A stretch of 64,000 nt of DNA, taken from the NCBI GenBank assembly GCA_943704525.1, contig CALSCQ010000764.1, positions 17,113 to 81,112 of the forward strand, written 5' to 3'. Origin of the DNA: Pigoraptor vietnamica. Lineage: Eukaryota > Opisthokonta > Filasterea. The translations under genes were made by a program, and so were the position numbers. The notes below the pieces were generated by a model that saw only the letters and a list, made by a program, of their open reading frames with translations, did not search any database and was not told where the DNA came from. Below are positions 44,527 to 55,037 of the stretch, in pieces. How positions within the stretch are numbered: position 1 is the stretch's first letter; the number at the start of each line of letters is the position of its first letter.

Positions 44527-47500
44527 AGGAACCATTGAGGATGTTGGGATTTGACAACAATTGATTTCCCGTAAATGTGCTCGAGTCAGTGCCGACCGTG
44601 GACGCCTGTCATGTGCCTGTGTATTTCAGATCAGGAGCTTGTGGGTTGTTCATGGTTCCGCTGAATGCGTCGTCGCCTCGTCGGCGAACCATAAACAGAG
44701 GCACGACATTCACTGACAGAGCAGCCGGCATTAACACGTCAGTCTGTGGCAGCTATTAAACACACGATGACCTTGGCCAACCGACGGCTTGCATGATGCT
44801 GGAGTGGGCCAATGTGTACTGTAGCCGGATCACTGACACGGCACACTGTAAGTTCACTGCAGCAAACAGAATTCGTATTAACTGCCGAGCGGCAAGTCCG
44901 GCGCCTGTCATACCCATTGAGACGGGCCGGGCTGCCGTTCGGTGACACTGAAGCAAGCGAAGTGGGAGTGATATAATAGCTGAAAGTTCAGTTAACGCAC
45001 CGACGGCTCGGATGACTGACAGAGTTGGCACAAACTTAAGTTAACGTGCCGAGTGCACGTACCACGGCCTGTCGTGACGGGCGGGTGACACTCTGTCTTT
45101 CTGACTAGTCTGTCGGATCCGTCGGTCAGCAACTCGGACTACTGCAATCTGAAGCGCCCAAGTGTCTGCTGAACACATGACCGCCGGCTCCCCTGACGGG
45201 CCACCGGCCGGCGATCGGATTGCGCCACGGCACAGCCTAGTCAATGACATGCAGTACACACGGCATGCACGCGGCCGCAGTCACGCCGACACGGACGGCA
45301 CTGGCTGCGGGGCGGCATTATCCGGGTGCTGTAAAAACAGCCGCCGTTAGTCGGTGGTTTGTGACCGCGTTTGCCAACTGAGTCGTTGTTGTGCCGTCGC
45401 CGGTGTCCGCCGGCCGGTCAGCCGAAGCACGGCGTCCCGAGGCCGGAACTTACTGTGCGTGCGCCGATGTCGGCGGCAACATCAGACCCGTCGTCATGCT
45501 TCAGAATTTTTTACTGGCATTACCGACCGACAACTGTTAGTATTCCGCGCCGGGCGGGCCGGCACGTGCGCACTTGTCTAATGAGGGGTTAACCACGGCA
45601 CTCCGGCCTTGGGCTTACCACACACACGTGCACGGCAAGTCAGGCGTGCATTATGCCAGTCCCTGTGAAGGCGTAAGCCGGACCGTTGGTGTGAGAATTT
45701 GTGAGAATTTTTTCAGTCGGTGTCAATCTTTTGACAGCTCTTGCCTTTTATGGAGCCTGCCTGTCATTTGCGACAAGCCCGCTCAAGATGTCAGGCAAAC
45801 AACACCGGCACATCACGCCGGTCATTCAATTAATAAAAAATTTATTTACCAGACGATATAAAATTAATTTGCATTGTTGCCACATAATTTGCAGCTGGAA
45901 AAGAATTGAAAACGGTTATTTGAACTCAAATGGTAAGCCCGGAGCTTCGGACGGCGTCACATGGGCCGGGCGGAGTCACTGGCAATGCTCCCGGCCGCGG
46001 CCACGACGTCATTATCTAGTCCGTTTCGCAGAGACTGAACTCCGGCACACCGGCCGCGTGCGCGCGTGCATGGCCGGTCACGTCGTCGCCATGACAGCCG
46101 CCGCCCGCCGGCTCAGTCAGCAATTATGCCACTGGGTCACTCATTCTGTCAGTGTCGGTCACTGACACGTCAGGCACTCAGCACGGTCGCGCATGGCAAC
46201 CCAATCTGCTCACCGGCGGGTCTCACGTTGCTGTGTCAGTCACTAGTTTCACTCATCTGTCAATCTGACCGGCGGTTTGAATTGACAGTGCTCTCGTGCG
46301 TGCGTGGAATCAGTGGAACTGAACCCGTGACCGAGTTGCAGCCGCCGGCCGTGATATACTGGCCGGTGCCAAATTGGCCAAAAACCACCGACCGACCGAC
46401 AGGCAGAAAGCTCGGTTCAGCGAAAATGTACCACTCGAACGTTGTTGCGCCGATGCCGGCGCAGCCGGCAATGGTCATCACCCAGCAACCGGCACCCGCG
46501 ATTGACATGGCCGCGCAACTTGCGGCCGAGCGCCAACAACAGGCCTTCATGATGAGCCAGCAGCAGGCCATGCTGGCCCAGTCTCAACAGGCCATGTTGG
46601 CCCAATCGCAGCAGGCGCAGGTACGGCTGAGTTTTGTAATATGCCGCAGGCTGACAGAGTCCCACCTTTGTCGGTGCCGTCAGTTATGGCTGCCGCGACC
46701 CCGCCGTGCTAGATTGAATCATTTGAAAGCATGTGAAGTCAGTGTTGTCGCTGTCATCATCTGATGCTTCTCTGCCGAAGCTGTATTCTAAACTGATCAG
46801 ATGATGGCTGCCGGCCGTGAATGCGGGTGGCCACCCGTGGCGTATAGTTATATACTCGTCAGCTAACCGTCCGTCGCTGCCCTCAATGCCGACGACTGCA
46901 GAGGCCATGCTTGCGACAACAGCTGCTATGTCCATGACCTCGGCGAACAGGCCGATTCAGAACACTGTTGTGGTCTCGGTTCCGCCGGCGCGACAGCCTG
47001 TCCAGCTGCCAGTGCAGCCATCGACCTGGAAGAACAGCATATGCGGCTGCTGCAGCGATCCCGGCACGTGCTGCGTCGGCTGCTTGTGCCCGTGCATCCA
47101 GTACGGCATCAACAAGAACGAGCTGGATCAGTCGGGTTGCTGCGGAAACTGCTGCACGTATGCACTCATGATGCTCGTCGGCTGCCACTGCTGCATCGGC
47201 GGCAGCGCAAGGACCCAGCTGAGGAAGAAGTATCGCATTGAGGTGGGTCCTTTGACGGCGTGTCCCGTCGCAGGGTATTGACAGTCGCCGGGCCGGTGCT
47301 CATTTCGGCTGACAGTCTGTACCCGCCGCCGGGCAACACAGTGTGCAATGTCAAGGACCTTATGGGCTCACTAATCGTACCTATAATTGCCGCAGACCGA
47401 CTGCACGGACAGCGGGTGCTGCGACACCACGGTCCATTGGTTGTGCTTTTCGTGCGCATTCACCCAGGAGCGTCTCGAAAACAGTCAGCGGAAGAGTCAG

Positions 47501-48440
47501 CTCCAGGGAGCATCGGTGTAACGGCCGCCCGCCGGCCGTCGGCGTCCTCAGTGTGGCCGGCGAAATGAAGGCCCCCATCTGCCGATCACTTGGACACTGT
47601 CATAACTGAAGTGTAATCGACGCCACAGTCGGTGAGCATTGCGGGAGGGTGTTAGTTCCTACGTCGGGCAGGCGTACTGCAGCCGACTGTAGCCGGGGGG
47701 ACGCGGCCGGGGACTCCAGGGCATGTCGGAGGCCGGCCCGGGCAAGGCCGGGGGTCAGCCGCCGCTTATTAATAGTGGGCCGGTGGCAGGTCTGGATGGC
47801 CAGCCGAGGAAGTGCCGGCCACCTCCCTTAGTGCCGAATCTCAGGCCGCATCAATCGTCGAGACGGGATAGCCTGGCCGGCAGAAAGCGGCTGTCGCGAG
47901 TCAAAGGCCCGCGCTGGCGCCAAAGCGGCGCAGCCTAGTACTGTGATCACGGCTGACTGACACATGGCTTACTTACCGACGGACTCCGACGACACTGTCA
48001 AAGAAAGAAAAGGAGAGCGCCACTCCCGTCGAGTGAGAGTGAGCCCAGGCCGGGTAGACAGGTACGGGCGCCGCAGCTGCCGGCATGCGCTCCGCTGGTG
48101 CCGGCCGTCAGTACTCAGCCCGTGACGGCTGCCGATCACTAACTGCAGACTGAGAAGTATCGATGCGGTTGACATATCAAGTAACGCTGCCATTACATTG
48201 CCTGAGCACGACACGTCCAAGTCTGAGTGGGAAAGCGTTCGGACCACTGAAGAGGACTCGGCGGCAATCCGGAAGCCTCGGCTGCCGCGCGTGCAGAGGC
48301 GACTGACTCCGCCGGACGTACACGCGACCGACACCGGCGCGCAGTCATCGCCGCTGTCGAGACTCACCGAGTAGAGAAATGCTCTCGGCTCACGAGCGGT
48401 CAAAGGTCGGCAGTGAATGCGCGTTGAGAAGCGAGCTCAG
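44527..48440. other. Compositionally distinct island containing a PLAC8 gene
   Basis: About 3.9 kb whose word usage differs sharply from both flanks although GC is similar. TGAC/GTCA words (TCACTGACA, GTCAGT, TGACAG), CCGGC/GCCGG and GTCGG recur throughout, while the GTGTG and GCGC runs seen elsewhere in the window are sparse. It begins shortly after the coiled-coil stop and fades near 48440. It contains an AT-rich pocket (45690-45930) with a short tandem duplication GTGAGAATTT at 45691-45710. Apart from the PLAC8 gene, 44527-46425 and 47522-48440 show no recognisable genes. It may be transferred DNA, an assembly join, or a native but unusual domain. Confidence 0.6.
46426..47521 (+). CDS. PLAC8-family cysteine-rich protein
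   Basis: Exons 46426-46620, about 46903-47242 and 47396-47521, about 220 residues. Exon 1 is Gln/Ala/Met-rich with a repeated unit QQAMLAQS. Exons 2-3 form the PLAC8 domain: WKNSICGCCSDPGTCCVGCL, CPCIQYGINKNEL, a hydrophobic Cys-rich segment CCTYALMMLVGCHCCIGG, RTQLRKKYRIE, then after the splice TDCTDSGCCDTTVHWLCFSC and AFTQERLE. PLAC8/FCR/Cornifelin proteins are small membrane-associated proteins linked to metal tolerance, organ size or immunity. Substrate is unknown. The phase between exons 1 and 2 did not close (exon 2 needs one leftover base), so that boundary is uncertain. Its base usage matches the surrounding island, not the neighbouring genes. Confidence 0.78.
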
Positions 48441-49026
48441 TTGCACGTCGGCGTTCGGCTTCACATTCTTCAGTTTATGGAGGGCTTGAAGGATTGCCGC
48501 CACGCTCGCACCACGTGACTGCCGAATTGCTGTCGGTCAGCCACTTTGGCAATTCCCCTGAAACCTCAGAGGCAAACGCCTTCGGCAGTTTCGCGTTCTT
48601 TCCCCGCCATGCAGCACTCTCGGGCCGTTGCAATCTATAGCTAACCGACTTGGTTTGCGTGCGCGCGACGATTGTTTCGAAAGCCATCGCGTTCGTCTTT
48701 TCCTTTGGTTACGGGGCTTAGAACCACATCGGGATTTCACCTTCGACTCCTCTCCACACTCGGCTATTTGACCCGTCGCCGCGCGAGAGCTGCTTCTTCT
48801 TTCGAAAGCCTCGCTCGCACATAAGCGAGGAACTCGAACTTTTGGTGGTCGGCCGTTGCCTGCGTCTCGTTCCTCGGTGCGGGGAGTGCCACCTTTTCAA
48901 ATCCGCGCCGTTCGATTGGCTTCCACCGCTCCCCTTGCGGTGTGGGAGAGCATAATCAACGATGCTTCATTTCCCTTAGGAAATTGTGACGCATCTTTTT
49001 TTTTTTTTTTTGCGACCCTCGTCGTC
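48441..49026. other. Upstream region of the PAM gene
   Basis: 586 bases with ordinary local composition again. A T16 tract lies at 48996-49011, just before the PAM start. No exon recognised. Confidence 0.5.
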
Positions 49027-49932
49027 ATGGCGTTCGCCGCGCCCGTTGCGCGCGTCCCACTCTCGGGCTCGCTTGTGCGGGTCATCCTTTCGCTCGCCGT
49101 CTTGGCTTCGTGCGCCATTGCGGGCGTTGTGCCGACACCTGCAGCGACTGCGAGCGCGTCGACCACGTCGAATGCGACGCAGCCGATCTTCACGCAGCGC
49201 TTCCCCATTCTAATGCCCGGCGTGCTTCCCACAACCCCAGACGAGTACATGTGCTATGGGACAAAGTTGCCGGCGAAGGAAATCTTCCTCGGTGAGACAG
49301 GCCCTCGCAGTGGAAGTGGCTTTGAGTCTATCATGTTTTCTTTTCCGCTTTACTCTTTTTTTTCTAAAAAATAGTGTGACGCGTTTCTGATTTCTTTCTC
49401 CTTTCCTCTCCGCAGTCGAATTTGAGCCACTCGCGAACCAGGACGTCGCGCACCACATGATTCTCTTTGGTTGCGGCGAGTTGCCCACGCAACTACTGAA
49501 GAGCTGGTGCGTGTCTCTCCGTGTGTGCGCGCGCGTGTATCCAAATGCATCGCCGCGAGTGTGTGCATTGGTGCCTGCGTGCGCACTCGTCCCAATACCG
49601 CTTCCGCACGTGTTGCGCAGGGACTGCAAGGCGATGTTCACAATCTGCGGCTCCGACGACGAAAAGTACGTGCTTTACGCGTGGGGACGGAATGCGCCGC
49701 CGGTCGACATCCCCAGCGGCGTCGGGTTCCGAGTGGGCGGCAAGACGCGCATCAAGTATCTCGTGCTCCAGGTTCACTACGCGCAAGCCCTCCGTCGTGA
49801 GTGCCCGCGGGCGGACCGCTCGTTGTTGCGTCCTGTGGTCGCTGTGGTGTGCTGTTGGCAAAGGAAGCAAACATGCACACCTGACTCTCCGCTGCTAAAA
49901 ACAATTGTGCCCGACGCTCTGTCGGCGTTCAT

Positions 49933-49969
<37 letters not shown>

Positions 49970-50205
49970 CGCATGCATGCGTCGCACTTGGCTTAAGTGG
50001 CGACATCCCCTTGCGCAGAGTCCCCGGACCACTCTGGGATCGCCGTGCGCTTCACGCGACAGGACCTTCCCTTCACCGCGGGGATGTACGTCTTGTACAG
50101 CAACTCGCTCAGCATCCCCCCGCAGTCTGTCGTCGTCGACACGAGCGCGTCCTGCACGCACACGGGTAAGTTCTCATAGTCATGTCCCTTGCACTCTCCG
50201 GAGAA

Positions 50206-50240
<35 letters not shown>

Positions 50241-53200
50241 GTGACAGCTGAGTGTGAGGGCCCCTGTCCCTCTTGTCCCTCTGCGACAGGACCGGTTGCG
50301 CCCGCTTCACCTGCGGTCGAAAGCGCTTTTGATTCCAGTGTCATCGCTCACGGTTCTTCCAGGCGGCGAATTGCACCCGATGGCCTTTCGTGTGCATGCT
50401 CACGAACTCGCAACGAATATCTCGTGCGAGAGAAAGCGAAACGGCAAAACGGACGTTCTCGGCTGGCGCGATCCGTCAGACGCACAGGTGCGCTGTCGCA
50501 GTATGAGCTTTGTCTTATTTAATTGTCTGTTTCTGGAGGCCTTCTCACGTCTCCGTCGTCTTTTCTCTCTTTCTCAACGGTTTGAAGTCGACGGCCCTAT
50601 GACTGTCTGTTAAACTGAGCCTCTCTCTGTCTGCGGGTCCAATTTCGTGTCTCAATTTCGCACGTCATTGTCCAGGCATTCGTGCCAGTGGCACCGGGAG
50701 TCGACGCAATCCGCAGCGGCGACGTGCTGACCGCGCGCTGCACCTTCAATTCGTCGTCGATGGACTCGTACACGTTTGCCGGTGCGTCATTGTCACTCTT
50801 GACTTCCACTCACACGCTTAGCTTGCCCGCGCGTTCCTTTGCAAATATGCACCTGCGCAGTCTCACATATTGATCGCAGGCACCGACGCGCACGACGAGA
50901 TGTGCAACTGCTACATCATGTTCTACACGAAGAACGTGCGCCCGTGCGACTACGACCCCACACCGGACGCGCAGGGAAACATTCCGCCGGAGCCGACGTG
51001 GTGCCTCCCCGACGAAAGCGGTCGCGTGGACGGCAGCGACGAGGGAACTTTCCTGTGCGGTATGGGCAGAGTGTTGTACACGGGCCTGTGGGAACCGACG
51101 GAGAACAAGGAGCCGACCGAGTGCCACGAATTTCCCCCCTGTCGCGAGGGCATGATCGAGTATATTATGGGAAACGGCGTGCACTGCTGCCGCGACTACA
51201 ATCCGGACTCGGGCGGTGAATCGGCGCCGGACGACGCGGACGCGTTCTGGAACGACTCGCCGCGCCCTGTTGACGCGGGGCTTGGGTTTTCGGTCGTGCC
51301 GTCGTGGCTGCAGACGCAGAATTTGGGGATTGGTCAGGTGTCGTCGACCGCGCTGGACGCGCACGGGCAGTTGCTTGTGTTCCACCGCGGCCCGCGCGTG
51401 TTTGACGAGAAGGCTTTTCTTCCCGACAACACGCTTGCGGACAAGTCGCCCATCGACATGGACACGGTGCTAGTTTTCGACGCCAAGACGGGCGCGCTCG
51501 TGACGTCGTGGGGACGAGGCATGTTCTACATGCCACACGGCATCTCCGTCGACGCGATGGGGACCATCTGGACTGTCGACTGCGGCGCCCACATCATCCG
51601 CCGCCACTCGGCGAGTGGCCACGTCCTCATGCAGATTGGCACAACACACGTGCCCGGCACTTCGGACACAAACTTTTGCAAGCCCACCGCGGCCGTTGTG
51701 AGCGCCGATGGCAGGCGCGTGTACATTACCGACGGGTACTGCAACTTCCGTGTCATAGCCTTCAGTCTGCCGGACGGTGCGAAGGTGGCCGAGTGGGGCG
51801 AGCTCGGCTACAGGCAGGGATCGCAACTGCCGCCAGGAGGCACGTTCTACGTTCCACACTCGATTGCGCTCGACGTGCGTGGGAGGGTGTACGTCGCGGA
51901 CAGGCAAAACGGTCGCGTGCAGCGCTTCGGGCCCGACGGCGCGTACCAGCGGTCGTACTTCTTGCAGCGATGGGGCCTTGTCTACGCGGTGGCAATTGTC
52001 GGCGACACGCTCTACGTCGTGAATGGTCCTGAGCGGGCCGACCGTGTGGAAATCACCGCCCTGCAGCTCGACCTTGCCTCTCCCAACATGGACGGAGCCG
52101 TTCTCGGGTTCTTTGGCGGGAAGCCGACCGACAGCACCGACCCGCGCTGGCCGTCGCACCCGCACGACATGGTGGTGAGCCACGACGGCCTCGCGCTGTT
52201 CATCGCAGACATCGAGGCGGACTACGCGTTCAAATTTGTCAAGGACGCGCGGGGCGCCGGTAGCAGTTGGATTGCGACGGCGGTCGCGGGGGACAGTGCG
52301 GGCGCCGGAGACTTGCCGACGGCGTGCAACTTGCGCCCCAATCTCACGGCCATTGCGCCGCCGGGCTTTGACCTCGACGCCTTCTTCGACGAGTGCCCGT
52401 GTCCGGTCACGGTGGACTCGAGCGAACTGGACAGCTGCGTGACGGGGCGGTTCTGCTGGGCCGACTGGGCGACGGACTACCTGGTTTCCGTGGGAGCGGT
52501 CGACGCGTCGGTGACGTTCACGCGCGCGGACGGCAGCGTCGGGCCTGCGCCGGCATTTGTGGCACCGCGCCTCTACCAGGACAAGGAGATCCTATGGCTG
52601 ACGTTCGACGGGCATTCGAGCCGCTGGTACCTGCAGCACGTGCCGTGGACGAGCGCCCTCGTCAGCAGAATTGTGGGTCGCACTGGCGTCATTCACAAGG
52701 AGAGCGGCACGCCCGATTTTCCGCCTCCATTTCTCGGAGGCGAAGTGGGCGGCAGCGCATCGGTCGACGGCGAGCCCCGCTGCATACGCGCACTGCACCC
52801 GCAGCCCACCAACTCGCTGCCGAGCTCCGCTCCGTCAACTCCATCCCAAGTCGGCACGGAGACAACTGGCGCAGCGGTCGCCCCGACGAATGTGCCGGCG
52901 GAACCGCCAACGCAAGCTTCGCACCCGAGCACGGAGGCGTCGCACGTGGACGCGGGCCATTCCTCGCCTGTTCTCTCGCCCGAGGATCTTTCTGCGGCGG
53001 GCAATGGGTCGTCGACGGTCGTTGCGATCGTGGGTGGGACCGTCGGCGGGTTCTTGGTGCTCCTCGTTACTGCGATTGTGTTGCTACTGAAGGTGCGGCG
53101 CTCACGGAGGGGCTACAAGCGCGTGATGGACTCTGAGATCGAGATGGACGCCACGTCTTCGTCCTCTTCGAGCGAGCGCTCGGCGGAAATGCGCGTGGCG

Positions 53201-53320
53201 GACATGTCGGTCGATCGCCGAACGAGTCGCAAGGTGAAGTGCGACTATCAACGCCTGCAGGCCGTGGATGAGGAGGACGGCGAGGACGTGCTGTTTGAGG
53301 CCGACTGCGCGAGCGAGTAG
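49027..53320 (+). CDS. PAM: Bifunctional peptidylglycine alpha-amidating monooxygenase (PHM + PAL)
   Basis: Seven exons in phase: 49027-49291, 49416-49506, 49621-49796, 50019-50165, 50363-50487, 50676-50781 and 50880-53320, 1116 residues (human 973). Signal peptide at the N-terminus. PHM copper ligands: H101/H102 (VAHHMILFGC), H171 (LVLQVHYA), H238/H240 (FRVHAHE) and M311 (HDEMCNCYIM). PAL is an NHL propeller with R473 (FHRG), zinc His at H523 (FYMPHGIS), H630 (FYVPHSIAL), H732 (PHDMVVS) and catalytic Tyr590 (TDGYCNFR). PHM hydroxylates C-terminal glycine of secreted peptides using copper, ascorbate and oxygen; PAL cleaves it to the amide. Beyond PAL lie about 250 extra luminal residues, one TM helix (about 1012-1035) and a Ser/acidic cytosolic tail. 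Residue numbers are mine. Confidence 0.95.
49935..49969. repeat. Poly-T tract, 35 bases, in PAM intron
   Basis: Uninterrupted T35 on the sense strand in the third PAM intron (49797-50018). Confidence 0.95.
50208..50239. repeat. Poly-G tract, 32 bases, in PAM intron
   Basis: Uninterrupted G32 on the sense strand in the next PAM intron (50166-50362). Such a run is rare and can form a G-quadruplex. Confidence 0.95.
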
Positions 53321-53697
53321 CGCCCGTGCTTTGTGGTTGTTGAGTTGTGCGCGCTGCGTGTCTGCGTCTGTGCGTGCTGCCTTGCGTGAGGATGTATTAT
53401 TATTAAGAGTCGCTTAGCTGTACGCCTTATGCGATGGCTGTTGAGAGGGCTTGCACACAGTTCGCAGTTTAAACGCGGTGTATTCACAGCGACGCTGTTT
53501 TTCGCGCCGGTCCCAAACGGAGACACGCGTGCCGTCATCCAATGAGCGGCACCCAAAAAATTGCGCAAAGTTTAAAAAAGAAAAAATAACAGAATCCACG
53601 CCAGAACGCAAGGAGCAACGCCAACAGATTTTCCTCGATGTTGTCGTCCACAAAGCTCACGTTACGAGAGCGAAACGAGGTGTGCGGGAGCTTTCGT
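53321..53697. other. Convergent spacer
   Basis: 377 bases between the stops of PAM (+) and the UBX gene (-). Somewhat AT-rich around 53560-53590. Nothing else seen. Confidence 0.55.
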
Positions 53698-54549
53698 TCA
53701 TCGCCGCTTTGGCTCTTCCGCAAGCAGCAGTGCTCGCTTCTGCATCCCCGCCTCCTCCAGCGTCTGTGACAACACAGAGTATCGAACCGCCGGCGCCCCA
53801 TTGCCGATAAGGGTCAGCCGAGGCACCCCGCACTGCTGCACGTAGCGTGCCACGTCTCCAATCGTGTCCGTCCGCCAGAACCGCCGCTGAAGCCGGCGCC
53901 CGTCCTGCAGTCGCACGGCGATCGAAACCGCGTCCTCGGCGTCCGCGGGCGGCTCGTCGGGAACAGGCGCCGTTTGGGATGTTGAATGCGACGATGCAGT
54001 GCGCACTGCGACGGCACGTCTTACTTTCGCACCGCTGGGCGCGTCCGGGCGGCGATCGGGCGGCGGCCGCGGTACGACAGCGGGCGGCTCCTGAGCCACG
54101 CGTTGTGCGGAGGGAATCGAAGCCCCATCAAACACATTGACCGTTGCCACCGCTGGTCTCTTGCCGTGCGAAACAGCAGACCTCGCGTCAGGTACACGCG
54201 TTCCAATCGACGGCAGCGTGCTGTAAGGGTTCAACACGGCCGGTTCGTCGCCTCCACTGTCCAGTCGCGAGGGTGCACGCTCAAGCTCGAGGGGGGCGCG
54301 CGCTCGCGCCGAACTCTGCGGACGAACGTCGGCATGCGATAATGTATGCGATGCCGGCAATTTTGACGATTCGCGCAGTTGGGTCGATGCGAACGGCGCA
54401 TCTCCGATTGGACCCACGACCACGGCCGCTAGAGCCGCGCTGTTGCTCAGCAGTGGCGGCCGGCGGTGTGGACGCACGGAACCGGGCGCGTCGCCGCGAG
54501 GGCGCGCCGGCGGGTGCGGAGTGCCGTCGATGCCGCCCGCCGAAGCCAT
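53698..54549 (-). CDS. UBX-domain protein
   Basis: Single exon, 283 residues from the ATG at 54549; a GTG further up is ignored. Residues 1-200 are disordered, Pro/Ala/Arg-rich. Residues about 200-280 are a UBX domain: VSIAVRLQDGRRLQRRFWRT, DTIGDVARYVQQCG, LTLIGNGAPAVRY and the closing TLEEAGMQKRALLLAEE. UBX domains bind the N-domain of the AAA ATPase p97/Cdc48 and direct it to ubiquitinated or membrane substrates. No UBA or UAS domain is visible. The FPR-type loop that contacts p97 is not obvious, so binding strength is uncertain. Confidence 0.78.
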   Translation of the reverse strand: MASAGGIDGTPHPPARPRGDAPGSVRPHRRPPLLSNSAALAAVVVGPIGDAPFASTQLRESSKLPASHTLSHADVRPQSSARARAPLELERAPSRLDSGGDEPAVLNPYSTLPSIGTRVPDARSAVSHGKRPAVATVNVFDGASIPSAQRVAQEPPAVVPRPPPDRRPDAPSGAKVRRAVAVRTASSHSTSQTAPVPDEPPADAEDAVSIAVRLQDGRRLQRRFWRTDTIGDVARYVQQCGVPRLTLIGNGAPAVRYSVLSQTLEEAGMQKRALLLAEEPKRR

Positions 54550-55037
54550 GTCACGGCTCACTCAGGGTGCCATGGGGCATTGTGCGACGTGCGAGAGCCC
54601 GGTCCCGGCTACGTTACACTCGTAACAAACTCGCAACCCTTTTACGCCTGACGCCGTGGGAATGAAGTCTGTTGCGCGCTAGAGTGCGTGCGAAAGTGTG
54701 TGCGCGAACGTGTCGTACGGCGCATGTGTGTCAAAGGGGCTCGCGTGAGCGTTGCGACCTCCGCAAAGAAAGACGTTTCAAACTGTTCTGGCAAGCCTGG
54801 TGAGCCGAAAATTCCTCCCCAACAACTGCCGAGATCTCGTATATATTTTGTTACTCCTGAAAATGTTGCCCGAGATTTCGGATTTTTTCTGTGCGCATGT
54901 GTGAGTCGTGTTTGAAGAAGGAAGCCAATCGCCCGTTTCAGCGCTGCTATCGCATTCCCTTGACGCGCTGCTTTGATAGCGGCGTCCGCGCAGTGTGGGG
55001 AGGGACGACCGGAGCGGCCGTCTCACGTCCTTGCGCC
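54550..55037. promoter_or_regulatory. Divergent promoter, UBX / mitochondrial uS5
   Basis: 488 bases between head-to-head starts. No exon or defined palindrome recognised. Confidence 0.45.

Noticed and set aside
43490-44560. 356-codon minus-strand frame
   Set aside because: Antisense shadow of the coiled-coil gene; Arg/Ser/Pro-rich with no domain.
44527-48440. Possibility that the compositional island is a transposon or virus-derived element
   Set aside because: No transposase, polymerase, integrase or capsid-like protein, and no terminal repeats found by eye; the only recognisable gene is PLAC8.
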